From positions 1 to 9,358 of the forward strand of contig PAHB01000066.1 in the NCBI GenBank assembly GCA_002704665.1: DNA of 9,358 bases, in the 5' to 3' direction. Origin of the DNA: Pseudomonadota bacterium (lineage in GTDB: Bacteria; Pseudomonadota; Gammaproteobacteria; Burkholderiales; Eutrophovitaceae). Position 1 is the first letter of the stretch. Every line of letters starts with the position of its first letter. The notes beneath the pieces were generated by a model that saw nothing but the letters and a program-made list of their open reading frames with translations, searched no databases and was not told the DNA's origin. The position numbers and the translations under genes were made by a program. Of the stretch, positions 1 to 6,418 are shown one piece after another.

Positions 1-27
1 GTCAACAAATATTTTCTGATTTTTCAT
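1..27 (-). CDS. Possible 5' end of a leftward gene leaving the window (first 9 codons)
   Basis: An ATG at 27-25 on the minus strand opens a frame reading MKNQKIFVD up to the window edge without a stop. It lies 26 bp after the stop that ends the decayed gene at 54-850, on the same strand, which is normal spacing for a following gene. The lysine-rich, then hydrophobic start is typical of a cytoplasmic protein. No convincing Shine-Dalgarno sequence is visible upstream, and nine codons are too few to name a family, so this could be chance. Confidence 0.25.
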
Positions 28-53
28 GTTGATCAGCTGGTGAAATGACAAAT

Positions 54-850
54 TCAATAGTCAAAAGAAAACTCTTCGATAAAATAAGCCATATTGGGAA
101 CACATTCACTGATTAAAGTCTTCACATTGTCAGTAACATTTTCTGCATTCACGTAAATAACATGTACTCCCTGGAACGTCATCATTTTCATAAACTCATC
201 ACCCGGGTCTCTGCTTACATATCGCAATTCGTTCTTATATTTTGATAGAATGTATGTCAGCAATTCCTCTGATCCTCACGGCGCGTTAACCTGAGCATAT
301 TTTCCGCAACAGAAATGCGATTTTAGCTGATAAGTCTTTCTCTGAAACTCTAACATGTCATTTTCTAAATCTGCGACCCCTCATCGAACCATCTTATTTG
401 TGCCCAATGTGTAGCAAATCAATACCAATTCACCAATATACTAATTTATTACACAATGTTTGATACTCGACCCCCTCCGTATCAAAATTAACAGCAACCT
501 CATACGCCTCTTCATCACTAGAAAATACAATAGACAGTTTTTCCCCATCCCTCTATCAACCAAAAAGGGTGAATGGCCCTATCGTCAATATCCTTATCTC
601 TTACCTCCAATAAAAACTTCTCGGGTTTCACCCAAGTACTATTGTAGTGATGCCATCTTTCTGGATCAAAGTTTCCGAAGCCCCCTTGAGTTTTCAATAT
701 TTGTCTGGTTTCATCCAGAGCTACCTATTTGACCTAAAGTCGTGCAACGAGGGCGATTAAATTTGCATGTAGCTAAGCTACCAATAGTTTGTGATAGCAT
801 CTAGCTTTAACTCTTCTATTCCAGGGCACCTCATCGGCAACAATGCTCAT
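54..850 (-). pseudogene. Decayed protein-coding gene, family not recognised
   Basis: No intact reading frame spans this stretch, but the minus strand carries protein-like segments in co-linear order. From ATG 850 one frame runs to 518 and begins MSIVADEVPWNRRVK; it is broken by three TAG codons (775-773, 736-734, 727-725), each at a place where Gln (CAG) would read smoothly. It continues through GGFGNFDPERWHHYNSTW to IEGWGK. One extra base in the A-run near 538-542 would then join it to a second frame (534-430, reading SIVFSSDEEAYEVAVNF). A short third segment (418-365, THWAQIRWFDEG) joins by one base at a G-run (377-380) to the last frame, 380-54, which contains an in-frame TGA at 278-276 and ends with the TGA at 56-54. 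Reassembled, it would be about 265 residues, rich in Trp and aromatic residues, with no signal peptide or obvious membrane segment. I do not recognise the family. It lies 47 bp downstream of the dioxygenase gene on the same strand and may once have been co-transcribed with it. Assembly error could explain the homopolymer frameshifts but not the several nonsense codons. Confidence 0.55.
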
Positions 851-859
851 CGCGCATTG
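841..859. repeat. Short inverted repeat (6-bp arms, 7-nt loop)
   Basis: The arms CAATGC and GCATTG flank seven bases. The repeat sits between the end of the dioxygenase gene and the decayed gene and covers that gene's presumed start codon. Read leftward, a T-rich tract (about 866-882) lies before the hairpin rather than after it, so it does not have the form of an intrinsic terminator. A chance palindrome is quite possible. Confidence 0.3.
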
Positions 860-897
860 GAACAAGAAAAAAAAGCAAAAAACTAGAAGATTTTCAC

Positions 898-1731
898 TTA
901 TTCAGGTGCTAACGAGTAATTTTCATAGTGGCCGATTTCATAATCGTTCTCACTATTTTCGTTCTTGCCTCGGACCAACCATATTGGTCTGGCGTTCATG
1001 TCAAATGATACACCGCTCTGGGTTTTTCTACCCGACGCTCTCATAAATACTGAACTGGAAGGCATGTATCGTATGACGAATCCTGCCCTTCTTTTGTTTG
1101 ATTTATTTGGGTTAGACCCATGTATCAGGAAGGCATCATGCAATGATACTTCTCCGGGCTGAAGAACATTATCTCTTGCATCATTGAGATCTTTCGAATT
1201 TACGAAAATTTCCTCACCTAAAACGCTATTTCTATTAAGTTCTATTTGGTGCGGAAAAATTTTTCTTTCCCGGTGGGAACCTGGAATATAACGCATACAA
1301 CCGTTCTCTGAGTTGGTACCGTCCAACGCCACCCAAACCGAACATGTCACGAGGGGAGATATTGGCCAATATTGACCGTCTTGGTGCCATGGGACTCGTT
1401 TGCCAACAGAAGCCGGTTTGCAAAAAACCTGACTTCCCCACAACACAATATTAGGTCCGATTAGCAACTCCACCATATCCAATAGATCAGGGTGGTTAAT
1501 ATAATCAAACCATAATTTTGCAGAGGAAGAATTATGATTTTGTCCGTAAGGAATGTGAGGACAAATCAAACTTTCCGGGGGAATATCCGGATTGTCGTGC
1601 ATTAGTCTATCGAGTGATTCACGCATGTTCGACAGAAGAGATCTCGGCAATCTAACGAGCCCTTTGACCAACCCGTTTTTCAAATATTTTTCTCGAAAAC
1701 TCAGAGAATTCTGGTACGCTCTCGTATTCAT
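898..1731 (-). CDS. Phytanoyl-CoA dioxygenase (PhyH) family Fe(II)/2-oxoglutarate-dependent oxygenase
   Basis: This is a 277-residue soluble, cytoplasmic protein, the usual size for bacterial PhyH-family enzymes, which couple 2-oxoglutarate decarboxylation to hydroxylation of a substrate. The metal-binding triad is complete: the HxD motif is in WHQDGQYW (His116, Asp118) and the distal His is His204 in LIHGSNPN. Arg215, eleven residues later, fits the 2-oxoglutarate carboxylate-binding Arg. The stretch around 144-153 (GCMRYIPGSH) is also typical of the family. The start at 1731 is supported by AAGGA at 1741-1737, five bases upstream. It diverges from the ECHDC3-like gene across 112 bp. The substrate cannot be read from sequence: relatives act on phytanoyl-CoA, ectoine, small amino acids and many natural products. 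No acyl-CoA or ectoine genes adjoin it, so a specific name would be a guess. Confidence 0.9.
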   Translation of the reverse strand: MNTRAYQNSLSFREKYLKNGLVKGLVRLPRSLLSNMRESLDRLMHDNPDIPPESLICPHIPYGQNHNSSSAKLWFDYINHPDLLDMVELLIGPNIVLWGSQVFCKPASVGKRVPWHQDGQYWPISPLVTCSVWVALDGTNSENGCMRYIPGSHRERKIFPHQIELNRNSVLGEEIFVNSKDLNDARDNVLQPGEVSLHDAFLIHGSNPNKSNKRRAGFVIRYMPSSSVFMRASGRKTQSGVSFDMNARPIWLVRGKNENSENDYEIGHYENYSLAPE

Positions 1732-1736
1732 CTCTA

Positions 1737-1741
1737 TCCTT
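1737..1741 (-). promoter_or_regulatory. Ribosome binding site of the PhyH-family gene
   Basis: On the minus strand AAGGA lies five bases before ATG 1731. It is a strong Shine-Dalgarno match and fixes the start of the dioxygenase. Confidence 0.6.
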
Positions 1742-1783
1742 TTTCAATATATATATTTTATGTATCCAAGAAATTTTTTGTTT

Positions 1784-1789
1784 TATAAT
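1784..1789 (+). promoter_or_regulatory. Candidate -10 box for the ECHDC3-like gene
   Basis: A perfect TATAAT lies 54 bp before ATG 1844 in the 112-bp divergent gap (1732-1843). The hexamer 17 bp upstream (TGTATC, 1761-1766) is only a poor -35 match. The whole gap is very AT-rich, so chance matches are likely. Leftward transcription of the dioxygenase must also start in this gap; I see no clear box for it. Confidence 0.3.
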
Positions 1790-1831
1790 AAGATTTAGTC
1801 TCACATTATTAACCAATTACCTCAACAAAAC

Positions 1832-1835
1832 GGAG
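1832..1835 (+). promoter_or_regulatory. Ribosome binding site of the ECHDC3-like gene
   Basis: GGAG lies eight bases before ATG 1844, at good spacing. It supports that start over any downstream Met. Confidence 0.55.
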
Positions 1836-1843
1836 TCTTCATT

Positions 1844-2644
1844 ATGAACGATTCTCTTACCTCTAAAAATATCGATGATCAAGATTTATTAGTTTTTTCA
1901 GAGGACCGTGCTATTGCGACGCTTACTCTAAACCGACCAAACCAATATAATTGTCTTTCTGAAAAATTGCTAAGTGAATTAACAAAAAAATTAGAGGAAA
2001 TATCAAAAAACGAAAAAATTCGAGTGATTATCCTTCAGGCAAATGGTCCGGCTTTTTGTGCCGGACACGATTTGAAAGAAATGCGTGCTAACCCCTCAAA
2101 GGCTTACTATAAAAAACTGTTTATTAAATGCAGTCACTTTATGACGTTAATCACAAAAATACCTCAACCTGTGATAGCAAAGGTTCATGGTGTCGCCGCA
2201 GCCGCAGGGTGTCAGTTGGTCGCGTCTTGCGATCTAGCTATTGGGTCTGAAAATGCATCTTTTGCGACTACTGGAGTAAATCTAGCTCTTTTTTGTTCAA
2301 CACCTAGTGTCGCTGTCTCTAGAAACCTCCCTCGTAAGAAAGCAGCTGAGATTTTATTCACTGGAGATATGATGCAGGCTTCTGAAGCCGCAGATTTCGG
2401 CCTTATAAATAGGTTTGTCCCAGATGATAAACTTGATGAGGAAACTTTACTACTCGCGAAGAAAATCGCTGCTAAACCCAAAATAGCGATTTCTACCGGA
2501 AAAAAAATGTTGTATCCCCAGCTTGAAATGAAACTTGAAGCAGCTTATGAGTATGCAGCCGAAATTATGGCTTGTAACATGATGGATAAAGACACTATCG
2601 AGGGCATAGACGCTTTTATAAATAAACGCCAGCCCAATTGGTAA
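1844..2644 (+). CDS. Enoyl-CoA hydratase/isomerase (crotonase) family protein, ECHDC3-like
   Basis: This 266-residue protein has the full crotonase fold. The first oxyanion-hole region is FCAGHDLKEM (71-80) and the second is the HGVAAAAGCQL segment (115-125). The signature VASCDLA, followed by SFATTGVNLALFCSTP (139-154), and the C-terminus ending in KRQPNW match what I recall of the ECHDC3 branch of eukaryotic and bacterial proteins. Aligned by eye to rat mitochondrial enoyl-CoA hydratase, both catalytic glutamates are replaced: Glu144 falls on Gln124 and Glu164 on Gly144. It probably binds an acyl-CoA thioester but is unlikely to perform classical water addition, so a plain hydratase annotation would mislead. 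There is no signal peptide. The gene stands alone on its strand, diverging from the PhyH-family gene and ending 7 bp from the end of htpG. No beta-oxidation partners are in view. Confidence 0.88.
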   Translation: MNDSLTSKNIDDQDLLVFSEDRAIATLTLNRPNQYNCLSEKLLSELTKKLEEISKNEKIRVIILQANGPAFCAGHDLKEMRANPSKAYYKKLFIKCSHFMTLITKIPQPVIAKVHGVAAAAGCQLVASCDLAIGSENASFATTGVNLALFCSTPSVAVSRNLPRKKAAEILFTGDMMQASEAADFGLINRFVPDDKLDEETLLLAKKIAAKPKIAISTGKKMLYPQLEMKLEAAYEYAAEIMACNMMDKDTIEGIDAFINKRQPNW

Positions 2645-2651
2645 TCAGAAA

Positions 2652-4616
2652 TTATTTTTTTGACGAAGGAGTCCAAACTTTTTTATCATCTCCTGAAAGC
2701 TCCATCATCATAGAGTTCAACCTTTTGACAAACTTAGCAGGGTCGTCAGGACTACCTCCCTCGGCAAGAATTGCTTGATCTAAGAGAATATGACTCCAAT
2801 CCTCAACATCATCATGTTGCGTAGAGTTCTTTAATCTCTTAACTATTGGGTGATTAGGATTGATCTCTAAAATAGGCTTTACGATCGGAACATTTTGCCC
2901 TGCAGCTTTAAGCATTCTCTCTAAATTTATACTCATCCCATTTTCCTCTGAGACAAGGCAAGCCGGTGAATCTTTTAATCTGAAGGTTACTCTAACTTCT
3001 TTTACCTTATCTTTAAGCTTTTCGTTTATTTTTACGACAAGATCTTGAAAATCGGCGGCATCTTTGTCTCGGGCGACCTTTTCATCTTCCGTAATTTCTC
3101 CTAGATCAAGCTCCCCTTTAGAAACCGAAGCTAACTTCTTGCCCTCGTATTCTGAAAGATTGGAAACAACCCATTCGTCTACACGATCATGAAGAAGAAG
3201 GACCTCAATGCCTTTATCTTTAAAAATCTCTAGGTGCGGACTAGAGGCTGCCGCACTAAACGACTCAGCGGTTACATAAAATATTTTATCTTGCCCTTCT
3301 TTCTGTCGTTTTACGTAATCAGCTAGAGAAGACGACTGATCAGTCCCGTCGGTTTTCGTTGTTGAAAATCTAAGGAGCTTGCTTATACGTTCTTGATTTG
3401 CATAATCTTCTCCTACCCCCTCCTTGAGCACTTTACCAAACTCTTTCCAAAACCTAAGATACTTATCTGGTTCCTTATCCGCTATATCTTCTAGCAAGCT
3501 AAGGATCCGACTGACACATCCTTTTCGTATATTTTCAACGTCCTTGGATTCCTGAAGAATTTCTCGAGAAATATTTAGGGGAAGGTCATTTGAATCTATA
3601 ATACCTTTTGTAAATCGGAGATAGTTTGGAATAAGATGCTCAGCATCATCCATTATAAAAACACGTTTCACATAAAGTTTTACTCCATGACGACTGTCTC
3701 TTTCAAAAAGGTCGAAAGGAGCCTTTGGAGGAACATAGAGAAGCTGTGTGTAGTCCTGGCGTCCCTCTACCCGATTATGAGTCCATGCAAGAGGATTTTC
3801 CATATCATGACTCACATGTTTATAAAACTCATGATACTGTTCGTCAGAAATTTCCGTTTTTGCCCTAACCCAAATCGCAGATGCTTGATTAACCTGCTCG
3901 ATTTCCCCAGTTTTTTTATATTTATTTTCGTCTTTATCCCAATCTTCCTTCTCCATAATGATAGGTAGGGCAATATGATCCGAATATTTCGTAATAATTG
4001 ACTTAATATTCGCTAAAGACAATAAATCTTCTTCACCATCCTTAAGTTCAATTGTTATCTCAGTTCCTCTCTTTTCTTTCTTTATTGTTTTTAAATCATA
4101 GGTTCCCTCTCCTGAGGAGATCCACTCAACCCCATCTTCTATCGATTCACCAGCTCGTCTCGTCCTAAGGGTGACTTTTTCCCCAACAATAAACGCCGAA
4201 TAAAAACCAACACCAAACTGCCCTATAAGCGAAGCATCCTTCGCTTGATCTCCGGTTAATTTACTAAAAAATTCACGGGTTCCAGATTTCGCGATTGTTC
4301 CAATATTTTGCACAACTTCGTCCCTGGACATGCCAATTCCGTTATCGGAAATCATAATAGTTTTTTTATCTACATCGTATCCCACTTCTATTTGTAGTTC
4401 AGGATCCTCCTCGAACAAAGTTTCGTCTTGCAGGGCTTCAAATCGGATTTTGTCACAAGCATCCGAAGCATTCGACAGCAATTCTCTTAAGAAGATTTGC
4501 TTATTACTGTACAAAGAGTGAACCATTAATTTTAATAACTGCGTAACCTCAGTCTCAAAACCCAAAGTCTCTGTTTTTGATGGCTTTGCCGATACTTTTT
4601 TAGTTTTCTTGTTCAT
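2652..4616 (-). CDS. htpG: Chaperone protein HtpG (bacterial Hsp90)
   Basis: HtpG is a cytosolic homodimeric ATP-dependent chaperone that remodels client proteins, often with DnaK. From this start it has 654 residues (E. coli 624). The N-terminal GHKL ATPase domain shows LRELLSNASD (catalytic Glu45, Mg-binding Asn49), DNGIGM (91-96), the glycine-rich lid segment IGQFGVGF (131-138) and GTEITIE (184-190). The middle domain carries the ATP-contacting Arg351 in NISREILQ; the C-terminal part gives the dimerisation domain. A lysine-rich tail of about 14 residues precedes the conserved TETLGF segment, slightly longer than usual. ATG 4616 is preferred because GGGAAG lies seven bases upstream and a sigma32-like promoter would leave a leader of about 25 nt. 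ATG 4631 (five residues longer) is possible but would leave a leader of only about 10 nt; 4676 is unlikely. The gene ends 7 bp from the convergent crotonase gene. Confidence 0.97.
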   Translation of the reverse strand: MNKKTKKVSAKPSKTETLGFETEVTQLLKLMVHSLYSNKQIFLRELLSNASDACDKIRFEALQDETLFEEDPELQIEVGYDVDKKTIMISDNGIGMSRDEVVQNIGTIAKSGTREFFSKLTGDQAKDASLIGQFGVGFYSAFIVGEKVTLRTRRAGESIEDGVEWISSGEGTYDLKTIKKEKRGTEITIELKDGEEDLLSLANIKSIITKYSDHIALPIIMEKEDWDKDENKYKKTGEIEQVNQASAIWVRAKTEISDEQYHEFYKHVSHDMENPLAWTHNRVEGRQDYTQLLYVPPKAPFDLFERDSRHGVKLYVKRVFIMDDAEHLIPNYLRFTKGIIDSNDLPLNISREILQESKDVENIRKGCVSRILSLLEDIADKEPDKYLRFWKEFGKVLKEGVGEDYANQERISKLLRFSTTKTDGTDQSSSLADYVKRQKEGQDKIFYVTAESFSAAASSPHLEIFKDKGIEVLLLHDRVDEWVVSNLSEYEGKKLASVSKGELDLGEITEDEKVARDKDAADFQDLVVKINEKLKDKVKEVRVTFRLKDSPACLVSEENGMSINLERMLKAAGQNVPIVKPILEINPNHPIVKRLKNSTQHDDVEDWSHILLDQAILAEGGSPDDPAKFVKRLNSMMMELSGDDKKVWTPSSKK

Positions 4617-4648
4617 GCTTTTTCTTCCCATATTTATCTTTCTCTTTA

Positions 4649-4677
4649 AGATAAGGACGATTGAGTAAAATATCAAG
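4649..4677 (-). promoter_or_regulatory. Candidate heat-shock (sigma32-type) promoter of htpG
   Basis: On the minus strand CTTGATA (4677-4671) is followed after 14 bases by CCTTATCT (4656-4649). The known sigma32 consensus is CTTGAAA, 11-16 bases, CCCCATNT, so six of seven -35 positions and five of seven specified -10 positions agree. The predicted transcription start is near 4642, about 25 nt before ATG 4616. htpG is a classic sigma32 regulon member, which makes the match more credible. The rest of the 122-bp divergent gap (4617-4738) shows only weak AT-rich boxes for the rightward gene. Confidence 0.45.
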
Positions 4678-4738
4678 ACAAGATCGCGAATAAAAAATAT
4701 TGTAGAATGAAATGATAATTAAGTGAGAGAATAAGATC

Positions 4739-5842
4739 ATGCTTCGGATAAAAACACCATTCTGTTTGTTACTGTCGTTTTTTCTAAATTTTAATCTAAT
4801 AGCGCAAGAGATTGACAGTATTCGGCTGCCGGAGGGATTTGAGATAAAGGTTTTTGCGAAAAATATTACTAATCCCCGATCCATAATAGTTAACAAAGAC
4901 GGTGTGGTTTTTGTCTCGAGTCCCTCAAGTGGAAAAGTATTTGCACTAATCGATGAAGATAACGACGGTTTAGCCGATAAACAATATCCGATAGCCTCGA
5001 ATCTTAAATTACCTCATGGGCTAGCTTTTTTTAATGATGCTCTTTACGTTGCAGAGATTGACCGGCTTACTCGCTTTGAGACAAGTAACAAACAATGGAC
5101 CGGCAGAATAAAAAAAACAGAGATTATCACAGGACTTCCTAAAGATAGACATCACGGCTATAAAGTAATCGGAGTAGGACCCGATCGTAAAATTTACCTA
5201 GGTATAGGGGTGCCATGTAATGTGTGTATTCTGGATAGAGACAAATTTGGAGTAATCAAAAGGCTTAATCTTGATGGTTCCGGTTTAGAAACATATGCGT
5301 ATGGAATACGGAACACGGTGGGCTTTGATTGGCATCCCGTCACAGGAGAGCTCTGGTTTAATGATCATGGAAGAGATTGGCTTGGAGACGACCTTCCATC
5401 TGATGAGCTTAACCACGCTCCTGTCGCAAAACTGGACTTTGGATTTCCCTATTGTCACCAAGGCGACGTACCTGATCCAGAACTAGCTAATAAACGTTCG
5501 TGCCGAGAATTTGTACCGCCAAAATTCAAACACGGAGCTCATGTTGCTCCAAACGGATTACAGTTTTATACCGGAGGATCGTTCCCAGATATTTACCGAA
5601 ATAGCATCTTTATTGCCCAGCATGGATCATGGAACCGAAGTGTTAAATCCGGATACAAGGTCACGGTGATAAAATCAAAGGCCGACGGAGAACTTTTCTC
5701 GGAGGTCTTTGCCGAGGGTTGGGAGAAAAATGGAACCGTCAGAGGCAGACCTGTAGACCTTGCCGTAAACAACACTGGAGATCTTTTGATCACTGATGAT
5801 TTTGCCGGAATGGTCTATATAATTAGATACACCGGGAGTTAG
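4739..5842 (+). CDS. Exported PQQ-dependent sugar dehydrogenase (sorbosone/glucose dehydrogenase family)
   Basis: This 367-residue protein starts with a signal peptide (basic MLRIK, hydrophobic core, likely cleavage near LIAQ-E at 23-24), so it should act in the periplasm. The mature part is a six-bladed beta-propeller of the soluble PQQ glucose/sorbosone dehydrogenase type, which oxidises an aldose or aldehyde sugar at a PQQ-Ca centre and passes electrons to an acceptor. Family hallmarks are all present: EGFEIKVFA (32-40), the Asp-rich DEDNDGLAD (72-80), DRHHGYK (136-142) with the likely catalytic His, PCNVC (159-163), RNTVGFDWHP (191-200), GRDWLGDDLP (211-220), FPYCHQGD (236-243) and IAQHGSWNR (292-300). 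The start has only a weak GAG-type ribosome site. No PQQ synthesis gene or cytochrome partner is nearby. It diverges from htpG and converges on the NUDIX gene, 26 bp apart. The true substrate is not known from sequence. Confidence 0.88.
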   Translation: MLRIKTPFCLLLSFFLNFNLIAQEIDSIRLPEGFEIKVFAKNITNPRSIIVNKDGVVFVSSPSSGKVFALIDEDNDGLADKQYPIASNLKLPHGLAFFNDALYVAEIDRLTRFETSNKQWTGRIKKTEIITGLPKDRHHGYKVIGVGPDRKIYLGIGVPCNVCILDRDKFGVIKRLNLDGSGLETYAYGIRNTVGFDWHPVTGELWFNDHGRDWLGDDLPSDELNHAPVAKLDFGFPYCHQGDVPDPELANKRSCREFVPPKFKHGAHVAPNGLQFYTGGSFPDIYRNSIFIAQHGSWNRSVKSGYKVTVIKSKADGELFSEVFAEGWEKNGTVRGRPVDLAVNNTGDLLITDDFAGMVYIIRYTGS

Positions 5843-5868
5843 TAAAAAGTGTCGATCAAAAAACCAAG

Positions 5869-6414
5869 CTAAATTTTTTTAAATCTCTCCAAAAGTTTAA
5901 ATAATCCGACTATTGTTTTAGCGTCTGTGATTTCTCTCGCTTTTAGTCTAACAACAGCCTCATCCAAAGATATTCGAAAAGTCTCTAGAAATTCACCTTC
6001 ATCTCTAGACACAGTGGTCATTTTGAGGTCCTTGGCCAAAAAAATATGTATTTTTTCATTAGTGTAACCAACACCCGGATGAATCACTCCTAAATTTTCC
6101 CAAGTATCGGCCACATATCCTGTTTCTTCCGCTAGTTCTCTTTTTGCTGTGGCAATCGGAGCCTCCCCCCTCTCCGACCTTCCTGCAGGAAATTCAATGC
6201 AATGCATTCCAACTGCATACCGGTACTGCCTTTCTAATAAAATTGATCTGTCTCCAAATAAGGGCAGTATCATAGCTGCCCCAGGGTGAACAACATTCTC
6301 TCGTTTCGCTTCTGAACCATCTACGAGAAGGGATGAGTCTCGTTTAACCTGTATAAATTCACCGGCGTAAACAATTTCAGAAGATATGGTTTTTTCAGTA
6401 AAGTCACATTTCAT
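5869..6414 (-). CDS. NUDIX hydrolase, ADP-ribose pyrophosphatase-like
   Basis: This 181-residue cytosolic protein carries a perfect NUDIX box, Gx5Ex7REUxEExGU, from Gly78 to Tyr100, with the metal-binding core RELAEETG. The preceding IEFPAGR (73-79), the ERQYRYAVG segment (61-69) and the following GVGYTNEKIHIFLA are typical of the ADP-ribose/ADP-sugar pyrophosphatase branch (NudF-like), which cleaves ADP-ribose to AMP and ribose 5-phosphate with Mg2+. ATG 6414 is preferred: it starts 4 bp after the nuoN stop, whereas the longer frame back to 6501 lies entirely inside nuoN and reads as hydrophobic shadow. No Shine-Dalgarno sequence sits at the right distance, so translation is probably coupled to nuoN termination. 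It is the last gene of the nuo transcript. Exact substrate is inferred from family only. Confidence 0.88.
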   Translation of the reverse strand: MKCDFTEKTISSEIVYAGEFIQVKRDSSLLVDGSEAKRENVVHPGAAMILPLFGDRSILLERQYRYAVGMHCIEFPAGRSERGEAPIATAKRELAEETGYVADTWENLGVIHPGVGYTNEKIHIFLAKDLKMTTVSRDEGEFLETFRISLDEAVVRLKAREITDAKTIVGLFKLLERFKKI

Positions 6415-6418
6415 ATCA

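Noticed and set aside
54..263. Minus-strand frame of 69 codons as an independent small gene
   Set aside because: It starts only at a TTG, and the same frame continues upstream through a TGA into further protein-like sequence (380-279), so it is better read as the 3' part of the decayed gene.
460..732. Plus-strand 90-codon frame within the left region
   Set aside because: It is antisense to the better protein-like minus-strand segment (GGFGNFDPERWHHYN...), has no Shine-Dalgarno sequence and reads as low-quality mixed residues.
54..850. Stop-codon recoding (amber read as Gln, TGA as Trp or selenocysteine) or programmed frameshifting
   Set aside because: Several separate frame changes are needed as well as the recoded stops, no recoding structure is apparent, and the neighbouring genes use the standard code with ordinary stops.
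862..882. T-rich tract after the PhyH-family stop as an intrinsic terminator
   Set aside because: On the minus strand the T-runs are not preceded by any GC-containing stem, and the nearby inverted repeat (841-859) lies on the wrong side.
4600..4896. Minus-strand frame spanning the htpG/dehydrogenase gap
   Set aside because: It overlaps the start of both flanking genes, has no recognisable motif and is explained as a shadow.
5843..5868. Bidirectional terminator between the dehydrogenase and NUDIX genes
   Set aside because: Only A and T runs are present; no stem of more than a few A-T pairs can be drawn.
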